Assembly (NCBI GenBank): GCA_035415725.1 | Contig: DAOOGN010000014.1 | Location: 1-52,608, forward strand | Length of the DNA: 52,608 nt | DNA from: DSWT01 sp035415725 | GTDB taxonomy: Bacteria; Chloroflexota; Anaerolineae; B4-G1; SLSP01 | Reading direction: 5' to 3' | Shown: one piece after another, positions 7,947-15,104 of the stretch | Numbering within the stretch: the stretch's first letter is position 1 | Layout: the number at the start of each line of letters is the position of its first letter | Position numbers and translations under genes: made by a program | Notes under the pieces: generated by a model | What the model was told of the DNA's origin: nothing | The model's input: the letters and a program-made list of their open reading frames with translations, nothing else | The model's database searches: none

Positions 7947-9042
7947 TTAACCTTGATAATCGCCCAGCGTGTGCTGCAAATACGCCTCCATAAAGGCGTC
8001 CAGTTCGCCATCCAATACAGCCTGCACGTTGCTGGTCTCGTAATCGGTGCGATGATCTTTGACCATTTGGTAGGGGTGGATCACATACGAGCGGATCTGA
8101 TTGCCCCACCCGGCATCGACGTGCTCGCCTTTGAGATCGTTCAATTGTTGACGACGTTTTTCTTCCTCAAGCTGCATCAGGCGCGCCTTGAGCACGCGCA
8201 TGGCGACTTCGCGGTTTTGCGTCTGCGAGCGTTCATTCTGGCACGAAGACACAATCCCTGTCGGCAGGTGGATGATGCGCACCGCCGTCTCATTCTTCTG
8301 CATGTGTTGTCCGCCGGCAGAAGAGGCATGGTACGTGTCGATCTGCAAATCGTTAGGATTGATCTCCAACGGCGTTTCCTCTCCCAAATCCGGCCAGACT
8401 TCGACGAGAGCGAACGACGTGTGACGCCGATGGGCCGCGTCGAAGGGTGACAGGCGCACCAGACGATGGACGCCGCGTTCTGATCGCAGATAGCCATAGG
8501 CGAATTCGCCGTGTATACTCACCATCACACTTTTGATGCCGGCTTCTTCTCCCTCCATCGAATCGAGAATTTCAGTCTTGAAATGCCGGCGTTCGGCCCA
8601 GCGCAAGAACATCCGCAGTAGCATAGCAGCCCAATCCTGCGAATCTGTCCCGCCGGCCCCGGCATGGATGGCCAGAATGGCGTCCCCCCGGTCGTGGGGC
8701 CCGGAAAAGAGTAAGTGAAACTCGGCACGCTCCAATTCCTCCTCTATTTCGTGGGTGGTGTGATCGAGTTCAGCGTAAAGAGTTTCGTCCCCCAGGGCGT
8801 AAAACTCCTGCGTGTCCTGTATCTCCTGGCGCAGATGCGTCCAGAAGGTGATGTCTTCCTGAAGTGCCGCGAGCCGCTGCATCACCTGGCGGGCGTTTTC
8901 CGGGTCGTCCCATAAGGTAGAACTAACGCTTTGCTGCTCCAATGTCGCAGCTTCCTGGATTTTTCCGGGTAAGTCAAAGACGCCTCCAGATTGCTTCCAT
9001 GCGGGAAGCCAGATGGTCGAGCCGATCTACTAATTCCGTCAT
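7947..9042 (-). CDS. prfB: Peptide chain release factor 2, made by programmed +1 frameshift
   Basis: Class I release factor for UGA and UAA. Translation starts at ATG 9042 behind GGAGG. The first frame reads 22 codons and ends at TGA 8976-8974 in the slippery context CGT CTT TGA C. A +1 shift at CTT continues as Asp-Leu-Pro-Gly-Lys, giving 364 residues. A GGAGG lies just before the shift site, the usual stimulator. The SPF tripeptide (RLSPFDAAHRR) marks RF2 rather than RF1, and the GGQ hydrolysis motif is in SSAGGQHMQKN. The in-frame UGA lets RF2 limit its own synthesis. Gene order ftsY-prfB, 13 bases apart. Confidence 0.97.
8973..8990 (-). promoter_or_regulatory. RF2 +1 ribosomal frameshift site
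   Basis: On the minus strand the sequence reads TGGAGGCGTCTTTGAC. It has a GGAGG Shine-Dalgarno-like stimulator, a three-base spacer, the slippery CTT codon, the zero-frame stop TGA, and the C that weakens termination. The zero frame comes from ATG 9042 and the +1 frame enters the conserved Asp-Leu-Pro-Gly-Lys of RF2. Confidence 0.96.
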
Positions 9043-9055
9043 TTTTTCCTCCACA

Positions 9056-9955
9056 CTATTCTTTTCCCAACAGCCCTTGCACAAAGGCCTCACGGTCGAA
9101 GGGCGCTAAATCTTCCACATGCTCACCGGTACCCACGAAGCGCACCGGTAGCCCCAGTTGATGCCCTATCGAGAGGACCATGCCGCCTTTGGCACTGCCG
9201 TCCAGCTTTGCCAGAATGATCCCACTGACTTTGACGGCGTCGAGGAACTGCTGCGCCTGGATCAGGCCGTTCTGACCGGTATTGGCATCGAGAACGAGGA
9301 ACGTCTCGTGTGGCGCCCATGCCACCCGTTTGGCGATCACCCGCTGAATCTTCTCCAATTCGGCCATCAGGTTATGCTGCGTGTGCAGTCGCCCGGCGGT
9401 ATCGACGATCACCATATCGGCCTGGTGCGCCTGGGCGTGCTGGATGGCATCATACGCCACAGAGCTGGGATCCCCGCCTTCCGGCCCGGTAATCACCGGC
9501 ACCCCCACGCGCTCACCCCAAATGACCAGTTGATCCATCGCTGCGGCGCGGAAGGTATCGGCAGCAGCCAGCACGACTTTGCGGCCTTCGCGCTTGAAGT
9601 ACGCCGTCAGTTTGCCGATGCTGGTCGTCTTCCCCGAGCCGTTGACCCCGACGATGAGGACGACGGCCAGCGGCCAGTCCAGGTTCAACGGCTTTGGCTC
9701 CGGCAGTAGGGCGTACAACTCCTCGCGCAGTACCTCTTGCAGATCCACTGCCCGGTAAATTCCCTCACTGGCGGCGCGCTGGCGCAGTCGCTCGATTAAC
9801 GCCAGTGAAGTTTCCACCCCCACATCGCCCTGGATGAGCACCGCTTCCAGGTCTTCCCAGGTCTTGGCGTTGATGTCGCCGGCGCCTAAGATGTTGGCGA
9901 TCTGGCCGAAGATGGTGTTACGGGTCTTGCGCAGACTCTCGAAAATCCCTTTCAT
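9056..9955 (-). CDS. ftsY: Signal recognition particle receptor FtsY
   Basis: SRP-type GTPase that docks ribosome-nascent chain complexes to the membrane. 299 residues from ATG 9955 behind GAGGAAAG. The short N domain (1-90) lacks the long acidic A domain of the E. coli protein. The G domain has the P-loop GVNGSGKT (103-110), DTFRAAA (133-139), DTAGR (185-189), and AKLDGSAKGG where many homologues have TKLD. First gene of a probable operon with prfB and the zinc-ribbon protein. Confidence 0.97.
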   Translation of the reverse strand: MKGIFESLRKTRNTIFGQIANILGAGDINAKTWEDLEAVLIQGDVGVETSLALIERLRQRAASEGIYRAVDLQEVLREELYALLPEPKPLNLDWPLAVVLIVGVNGSGKTTSIGKLTAYFKREGRKVVLAAADTFRAAAMDQLVIWGERVGVPVITGPEGGDPSSVAYDAIQHAQAHQADMVIVDTAGRLHTQHNLMAELEKIQRVIAKRVAWAPHETFLVLDANTGQNGLIQAQQFLDAVKVSGIILAKLDGSAKGGMVLSIGHQLGLPVRFVGTGEHVEDLAPFDREAFVQGLLGKE

Positions 9956-10080
9956 GCTTTCCTCGTTGTCTCCTAGCGGTGATTATATCCTGAGGGGCGG
10001 GGAGCGTCAAGCCAGGCGCGCCACATAGCGTATTTTAGGATGGAGGCGACTTTACTATTTGAGGAATTCCACATTAACTG

Positions 10081-10169
10081 GTGTTCACCAGCGGTGGAAT
10101 GAAAACTTTTTACCCCGAAGGACACCAAGAATTTGTGTTTTTCTCTGTGTGCTCTGGGGCTATTTTCAA
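10081..10169 (+). repeat. R3 dispersed repeat, copy 1
   Basis: Starts near GTTCACCAGCGGTGGAATG, runs through CCCCGAAGGACACCAAGAAT and ends CTCTGTGTGCTCTGGGGCTA. Related copies are at 31196-31256, 46240-46288 (inverted) and 49333-49443. The 9956-10477 gap holds this repeat, tRNA-Leu with its promoter and terminator, and nothing else recognisable. Confidence 0.75.
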
Positions 10170-10202
10170 GAGAGCGCCCCAACTCGCCGCTACCCCTACA
10201 GA

Positions 10203-10231
10203 AAGCGGGTGAACCTGGCGTTCACCCGCTT
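10203..10231 (-). terminator. Candidate intrinsic terminator behind tRNA-Leu
   Basis: A stem of about 10 bp (AAGCGGGTGAA pairing with TTCACCCGCTT) lies 12 bases beyond the 3' end of the minus-strand tRNA. The following T run is weak, so the call rests on the stem and its position. Confidence 0.55.
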
Positions 10232-10242
10232 ATGCGTTATAA

Positions 10243-10325
10243 TGCCGAAGGTGGGAGTCGAACCCACATGGGGGTTACCCGAGCGAGTTTGAGTCGCTTG
10301 CGTCTGCCTTTTCCGCCACTTCGGC
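10243..10325 (-). tRNA. tRNA-Leu (anticodon CAA)
   Basis: On the minus strand the gene begins GCCGAAGTGGCGGAAAAGGC and folds with a seven-base acceptor stem (GCCGAAG with CTTCGGC). The anticodon loop CTCAAAC gives CAA. A long variable arm typical of class II tRNAs is present, and the T loop is GTTCGACTC. No CCA end is encoded. It reads UUG codons. Confidence 0.95.
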
Positions 10326-10334
10326 ATGCGCGCT

Positions 10335-10362
10335 AGTATAGCGAAATTTGAGAATACGTCAA
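10335..10362 (-). promoter_or_regulatory. Sigma-70 promoter of tRNA-Leu
   Basis: On the minus strand TTGACG (10362-10357) and TATACT (10340-10335) are separated by 16 bases. The -10 box ends 9 bases before the tRNA 5' end, so transcription starts almost at the mature end. Confidence 0.85.
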
Positions 10363-10477
10363 GCGACCGCGACGACTACACAACTACTACGTCCCGCCGC
10401 CATGTGGTGAAGAGGACTTCGGGAATGGTTCATAAGAGGTTTCTGGCGGATGACGAGGGACGAAATTTGAGGATGGC

Positions 10478-11104
10478 ATGACCTCGATCGTGACGACAAC
10501 GTGGGATGAGCCGGCGTTAGTCCAGAGCGCCCAAAGGGGCAATCTGGATGCTTTCAATGCGCTCATCTTGCATTACCAGGCGCAGGTCTACAACCTGGCG
10601 TTGCACCTGCTACACGACGAAGCGGCAGCAGATGACGCAGCGCAGGAAGCCTTTATCTCCGCTTACAAGGCACTGTCGAAATTTCGCGGCGGCTCCTTCC
10701 GCGCCTGGCTACTGCGGATCGTCTCCAACGCCTGCTACGACGAAATGCGTCGTCACCAGCGCCGTCCCACCACCTTGTGGGATGATTTTGGCGACATGGA
10801 TGAAGAGGCCAATCCCTACCTGGTGGATGACGGACCGCAGCCGGAGCAAAGGGTACAACAGCACGAGTTGCGTGCCCTCTTGGACCGCGCCCTGTGCCGA
10901 CTGCCGCAAGAGCAGCGGATGACTCTGCTGTTGGTCGATCAGATGGGATTTTCTTATCAAGAAGTCGCCGAGACTCTGGGCGTGCGCCTGGGAACCGTCA
11001 AGTCGCGTCTCGCGCGCGCCCGCCTGGCGATGCGAAGTTTGCTCCAGGAAGAGGGGGAACTTTTGCCCCATCGTTATCGTCTAAACAGTGAGACCGGGAA
11101 TTAG
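10478..11104 (+). CDS. ECF-type RNA polymerase sigma factor
   Basis: 208 residues from ATG 10478, preceded by GAGGA. Region 2 (about 25-95) has the conserved DDAAQEAFISAYKAL and RAWLLRIVSNACYDEMRR segments. Region 4 (about 135-195) has LPQEQRMTLLL, the helix-turn-helix YQEVAETLGVRLGTVKSRLARAR, and no region 3, as expected for an ECF sigma factor. The next gene looks like its membrane anti-sigma partner, a usual arrangement. The promoters it recognises cannot be read from this window. Confidence 0.95.
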   Translation: MTSIVTTTWDEPALVQSAQRGNLDAFNALILHYQAQVYNLALHLLHDEAAADDAAQEAFISAYKALSKFRGGSFRAWLLRIVSNACYDEMRRHQRRPTTLWDDFGDMDEEANPYLVDDGPQPEQRVQQHELRALLDRALCRLPQEQRMTLLLVDQMGFSYQEVAETLGVRLGTVKSRLARARLAMRSLLQEEGELLPHRYRLNSETGN

Positions 11105-11164
11105 GGCGGGATGGGTGGAAAGTATAATGTGGATGCCGCCGGGCTGGGTGAAGGAATGAAGAGA

Positions 11165-12034
11165 ATGCAACCGCAAACCGCATGGAGTGATGTGGATGTA
11201 TCCGCCTATATAGACGGGCAACTGGACACGACAGCCCAGTCCAGGTTTGAGGCGGCACTGGAAAAAGACCCGCTCCTTCAACAGCGGGTGACGGCCATGC
11301 GCGAGGTGGTGGCGCTGATGCAGGCCGTCCCCTTGCGCGAGCCGCCGCGAAACTATCTGTTGACCCCGGCCATGATCGCCGCGCAGCCCGCGAAGCGTCC
11401 GGCGCCACGCCGACCATCGCTACTGCTGATGCGCCTGGCGACGTCGCTGGCGGCGGTCGCTTTTGTGGTGACCGCAGGGTTGGCCTTTATGCGCCAGGGG
11501 GTCAGCCCGACGGCGATGGTGATGCCATCGGACGAGGCTGTGCAAGCGCCGGTAGAGGTGGAAGTCACCAAGCAAGTCGAAGCGCTGGTCGCTGTTCCGT
11601 CGGCCGCGCCGCTTCAGGAATCGGCTCCGCTGGAAGGTGAGCGACTGGAGAAAAGGGGGGAGTCGCAGGCGGATATCCCCTCCGCCCCGGCTCCTGTCGC
11701 CGGGTTCGCCGCCCCGGCGGCCACAGAGGCCCCGGTGATAGCTGCCGGAGAGGCCATCACGGCGCCGCCGGGGATGGGGGAAGGACGTGTGGCGGTCACT
11801 GAAACCGAAGTCCCAGTCCCGCCTGAATTTATGCCGTCCCCAGAACGGGTGGCAGCAGACGAGGCCCTGCCCATGGAGGCAACTTCTGTGAGCAGCGGCG
11901 AAGCCACAGCAGAAATGCAAGACACGTATGAACTCACCGCCACGCCGGTTTGCTCCTGGTGGATTCCTGGTATACTGGGGGTAGCGACCCTGGGCCTGGC
12001 GGGGCTGACATACTGGATATCCCGTCGCCGCTAA
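11165..12034 (+). CDS. Putative membrane anti-sigma factor
   Basis: 289 residues from ATG 11165, nine bases after GAAGGA; ATGs at 11111 and 11156 are alternatives. The N-terminus (WSDVDVSAYIDGQL, about 6-60) resembles the helical anti-sigma domain but lacks the His-Cys-Cys zinc motif. A TM segment lies near 90-110. A Glu/Ala/Pro-rich outside region of about 150 residues follows, and a second TM at the extreme C-terminus ends in basic RRR. Two membrane anchors are unusual for an anti-sigma factor. Position right behind the ECF sigma gene supports the role; it remains an inference. Confidence 0.7.
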   Translation: MQPQTAWSDVDVSAYIDGQLDTTAQSRFEAALEKDPLLQQRVTAMREVVALMQAVPLREPPRNYLLTPAMIAAQPAKRPAPRRPSLLLMRLATSLAAVAFVVTAGLAFMRQGVSPTAMVMPSDEAVQAPVEVEVTKQVEALVAVPSAAPLQESAPLEGERLEKRGESQADIPSAPAPVAGFAAPAATEAPVIAAGEAITAPPGMGEGRVAVTETEVPVPPEFMPSPERVAADEALPMEATSVSSGEATAEMQDTYELTATPVCSWWIPGILGVATLGLAGLTYWISRRR

Positions 12035-12052
12035 CGGCTATAACAAAGAGCA

Positions 12053-12081
12053 CGAGAGAGCGCAAATGGGGCGCTCTCTCG
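12053..12081 (+). terminator. Hairpin terminator candidate behind the sigma/anti-sigma pair
   Basis: An 11-bp perfect stem (CGAGAGAGCGC with GCGCTCTCTCG) has a 7-base loop and lies 18 bases after the anti-sigma stop codon. Only a weak T-rich tail (CTTGTGTTG) follows. Confidence 0.6.
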
Positions 12082-12175
12082 CTTGTGTTGTATAGAGGAG
12101 ACGCCATGGGCTGGCGCACACCCGGCCGGCACGAAAATGGCTAGCCGACTATAAGACTAACGACTATGGGTTCTC

Positions 12176-12568
12176 TGGGACTTGGCGTGGTGCTGGAAAA
12201 ACGGCTTTGGTTTTTGCCACGGATTTCACTGATTTTTGTAACTATTCAGCCACCTTTGCCAGGTGGCGAACGGGACTTTGGAATAGGTTACCCCTTCGGC
12301 AGGTGATGACCCTCTCATCCCCCAACCCCCTCCCAAAATCCCCCTTCCTGAGGGGAAGGGGGGCAGGGGGGATGGGCTTATAGAAATGTCATACAGAAGC
12401 ACCTGGCCTACCAAAGTCTACGCCAAACCTGGCATAGGGAATAAGTGGCTTCGTCAGGTTTACGAGCCTGAATAGATACTGATTTTTTATACTTTTCGTG
12501 TCAATCCGTGAAATCCGTGGCTGTTTTTTTTATTTCGACCCCCCGAAATCCTGAAGAACCCGATTATG
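12176..12568 (+). repeat. R4/R7 repeat interrupted by an R1 element
   Basis: Two parts of one repeat, 12176-12237 and 12480-12568, match in order the uninterrupted minus-strand unit at 6424-6560. The R1 copy at 12238-12479 separates them. The flanks TGATTTTT at 12230-12237 and 12480-12487 are identical, as expected from a target-site duplication. The whole 12082-12594 gap consists of these repeats plus a 20-base stretch at 12146-12165 that recurs at 39873-39892. Confidence 0.85.
12238..12479 (-). repeat. R1 inverted-repeat element, copy B, with target duplication
   Basis: The terminal repeats are GTAACTATTCAGCC at the left and GCCTGAATAGATAC at the right. The element is about 242 bp, has no open frame, and contains the C-rich/G-rich hairpin core seen in other copies. 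It is inverted relative to copies at 36365 and 37890. Identical TGATTTTT octamers flank it. Confidence 0.88.
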
Positions 12569-12594
12569 AGACTATTTTAGAAGGAGTCTGAGTG

Positions 12595-13614
12595 ATGCGA
12601 AATCGTCGTATCCTGCTTTTCATCATGGTGGTCGGGTTGTTGGGCCTGGTGGGATGCAGTTCCGCGTCCGGCCCCGATGGCATGAGGGCGCTGTCCAAAG
12701 AGCTGGCTGAAGCGGCGACGATGGTGACGAACACGCCCACACCGACGTCAACGGCGACTTCCACAGCGACGGCGACGCCGCTGCCGACGGCGACGGCAAC
12801 ACCGACGCCTTCTCCCCCACCTACAGCGACGCCCTCCCCGACCGTAATGCCTTCTCCCATCCCCCCACCTACGGAGACGCCGACGCTACTGCCGCCCACC
12901 CCGACGTATCCTGTGCCGCCGGAAGCGGTGAACGTCCCGATCCTGATGTACCATTACATCTCCGAACTGCCGGCAGACGCCGACGTTTACCGCCGCGACC
13001 TGACCGTCATCCCGGCGCGTTTTGAAGAACAATTGCAATACCTTCAGGCGCAGGGATACCAGAGTATTTTCTTGGCGGACATTTACGCCACGCTGACGAC
13101 CGGCCAACCCTTGCCGGAAAAACCCATTGTGTTGACGTTTGACGACGGCTACAAGGACGCTTACACCGGCGCCCTGCCCCTGCTGCAAAAATACGGCTTC
13201 GTCGGTGAATTTTTCTTGTTGGCAACCCCCGCGCACTACGAATCGCCGCAATACCTTACCTGGGCCGACGTCCGTGCGATGGCCGACGCCGGAATGTCGA
13301 TGCAGGCCCATGGCCGCGATCATTATGACTTGGGCGGTCGCTCTTATGACTTCCTGGTCTACCAAATCCTGGGGGCGAAAGAAGCCGTAGAGGCTCATTC
13401 AGGGCAACCCGTGCGCTTTTTCTGCTATCCCTCCGGGCGTTACGATCATGCGACGATCGCCGTGGTGGAATCCGCCGGTTATTGGGGCGCGGTGACGACA
13501 GCCTGGGGCACCGAGCTACGCCTGGATAACCGCTTCACCTGGCCGCGCATCCGCGTGAGGGGGGCCTGGTCGGTGGATTATTTCGCACACATTATGCAGC
13601 AGTTATCCCCATAA
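12595..13614 (+). CDS. Lipoprotein polysaccharide deacetylase (NodB fold)
   Basis: Removes acetyl groups from cell-surface or wall glycans (family knowledge). 339 residues from ATG 12595 behind AAGGAG. The signal peptide ends in the lipobox LVGC (Cys about 20), then a Thr/Pro linker of about 65 residues. The NodB domain starts near 105: VPILMYHYIS, catalytic TFDDGYKD, the metal motif HGRDH, and FCYPSGRYD. All expected metal ligands (Asp, two His) are visible. It should be anchored outside the membrane. The preceding gap is repeat DNA. Confidence 0.93.
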   Translation: MRNRRILLFIMVVGLLGLVGCSSASGPDGMRALSKELAEAATMVTNTPTPTSTATSTATATPLPTATATPTPSPPPTATPSPTVMPSPIPPPTETPTLLPPTPTYPVPPEAVNVPILMYHYISELPADADVYRRDLTVIPARFEEQLQYLQAQGYQSIFLADIYATLTTGQPLPEKPIVLTFDDGYKDAYTGALPLLQKYGFVGEFFLLATPAHYESPQYLTWADVRAMADAGMSMQAHGRDHYDLGGRSYDFLVYQILGAKEAVEAHSGQPVRFFCYPSGRYDHATIAVVESAGYWGAVTTAWGTELRLDNRFTWPRIRVRGAWSVDYFAHIMQQLSP

Positions 13615-13618
13615 GCAT

Positions 13619-13927
13619 TTGCCGGGATCAGATGGACACAAGACCGAAGAGGCTTACCGTGATCGCGGCTTCGCCACAGCGATGATGCGGCGTCTCGCCA
13701 GTGAGATTCGAGATTTTGATCTGGCAGCTCTCTCGCCTTTCAGTGTGGCCTATTATGAGCGGCTCGGATGGGAATTGTGGCGCGGTCCGCTGTGGATCAG
13801 AACAGAAGACGGTCCTCTGCCTTCCCCCGCTGATGAGGCAGTGATGATTCTTCGGCTCCCCCATACCCCCATTTTAGATTTGCGACAACCGCTTTCCGCC
13901 GAATGGCGCGAAGGCGAATTGTGGTAG
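13619..13927 (+). pseudogene. Truncated AAC(2')-like GNAT acetyltransferase
   Basis: The frame holds only the C-terminal part of an acetyltransferase of the aminoglycoside 2'-N-acetyltransferase type. It has the acetyl-CoA loop (RDRGFATAMM), YYERLGWELWRGP, and the family-like ending LDLRQPLSAEWREGELW. The first beta strands, roughly the first 80 residues of the family, are absent, and the only in-frame start near the left end is a TTG without a ribosome site. The deletion joint lies just after the deacetylase stop. Resistance activity is not expected from the fragment. Confidence 0.7.
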
Positions 13928-13948
13928 CGGGTAAGCGTTAATGACAAC

Positions 13949-13971
13949 CACCGGCGCTCTGCCGGTGTTTA
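13949..13971 (+). terminator. Hairpin terminator candidate
   Basis: CACCGGC pairs with GCCGGTG across a 5-base loop and is followed by TTTATA. It lies 22 bases after the acetyltransferase remnant and separates it from the Fic gene. Confidence 0.6.
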
Positions 13972-14039
13972 TAGCAGCATCAATTTTAGTTTCCGTGGTA
14001 AAATTGAAATAACGACGACGCTTATTTCAGCGGACTAAA

Positions 14040-15095
14040 ATGATGGCATGGTCGGTGGAGCTGGTGCAGGCGCTTTCCGCCGCTGACCGTGCTGTGGGCT
14101 ATTTGGGCGGCCTGGGGCAGATTCTCCCTAACCCATATTTGCTGATTCGGCCTTTGCAGCGCCAGGAGGCCGTCCTTTCATCGCGCATTGAAGGCACGCA
14201 GGCTTCGCTGTCCGATCTCTACATCTACGAAGGCGCGCACCGCACCGCCAGGTCTTTCCCCGACGATGTGCAAGAAGTCCACAATTACGTGCAGGCGTTG
14301 GAATATGGCCTGGATCAAGTGGCGCTGGGGATGCCGGTCTCGCTGCGGCTGGTGCGCGAACTGCACGCGATCTTGATGGATGGCGTGCGCGGCAACTGGA
14401 GCGGTCCGGGAGAGTTCCGCCGCACGCAAAACTGGATCGGCCCGACGGGCTGCCGTCTGGAAGAGGCCACTTTCGTCCCACCGCCTCCCGAAGCGTTGCC
14501 TGAGGTATTGAGCGCCTGGGAGCAGTTCTTGCATGCGCCATCGCCTCTGCCGCCGCTGGTACGGCTGGCGCTGACGCACTACCAGTTCGAGGCCATTCAT
14601 CCCTTCCTGGACGGCAATGGGCGGGTGGGGCGTTTGTTGACTGTCCTGTTGTTGGTGGCCTGGGAGGTATTGCCGCAGCCGTTGTTGTATCTGAGCGCCT
14701 ACTTTGAACGCCACCGTCAGATGTACTATGCGCTGCTGCTGGACGTGAGCCAGCGCGGCTCCTGGGAACTCTGGCTGCGCTACTTCTTGCACGGCGTCGT
14801 AGAGCAGAGCCAGATTGCGGTGAAACAGGGGCAGCGCCTGTTGGCGTTACATACGGCCTACCGCCTCCAATACGAGGATTCATCCAAGCTACTGGCGTTG
14901 ATTGCCATGTTGTTTGAGAATCCTTTTGTGACCGGCACGATGGTGATCAACCAGTTGGACGTTTCCAGTGCGACGGCCTACCAATACCTGGCGCAGCTTG
15001 AGGACGACGGCGTTCTGCAGGAGATCACCGGGCGGAAGCGCGGGCGGCGCTACGTGGCGCGCAAGATTTTGGACGTGATCGAAGACACCGAATAG
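14040..15095 (+). CDS. Fic-domain protein (AMP-transferase type) with C-terminal winged helix
   Basis: Fic enzymes usually move AMP from ATP to a hydroxyl of a target protein. 351 residues; the start at ATG 14040 (or 14043) lacks a clear ribosome site. The N-terminal helix carries an SSRIEGT motif (47-53), matching the (S/T)xxxE(G/N) inhibitory glutamate of class II Fic proteins. The catalytic loop HPFLDGNGRVGR is complete at 187-198 (His187, both Arg present). Residues about 285-345 form a winged-helix DNA-binding domain. The HerA-like ATPase starts 9 bases after the stop, so both are probably coexpressed. The target is unknown. Confidence 0.93.
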   Translation: MMAWSVELVQALSAADRAVGYLGGLGQILPNPYLLIRPLQRQEAVLSSRIEGTQASLSDLYIYEGAHRTARSFPDDVQEVHNYVQALEYGLDQVALGMPVSLRLVRELHAILMDGVRGNWSGPGEFRRTQNWIGPTGCRLEEATFVPPPPEALPEVLSAWEQFLHAPSPLPPLVRLALTHYQFEAIHPFLDGNGRVGRLLTVLLLVAWEVLPQPLLYLSAYFERHRQMYYALLLDVSQRGSWELWLRYFLHGVVEQSQIAVKQGQRLLALHTAYRLQYEDSSKLLALIAMLFENPFVTGTMVINQLDVSSATAYQYLAQLEDDGVLQEITGRKRGRRYVARKILDVIEDTE

Positions 15096-15104
15096 GAGCA
15101 TACC

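Noticed and set aside
8942..8942. TTG at 8942 as the prfB start
   Set aside because: No ribosome site, and the upstream cassette with the frameshift site explains the N-terminus.
11122..11127. TATAAT between the sigma and anti-sigma genes
   Set aside because: No -35 partner, and it lies in the spacer of a likely operon.
12486..12491. TATACT before the deacetylase gene
   Set aside because: Part of the R4 repeat, no -35 box at a proper distance; not called as promoter.
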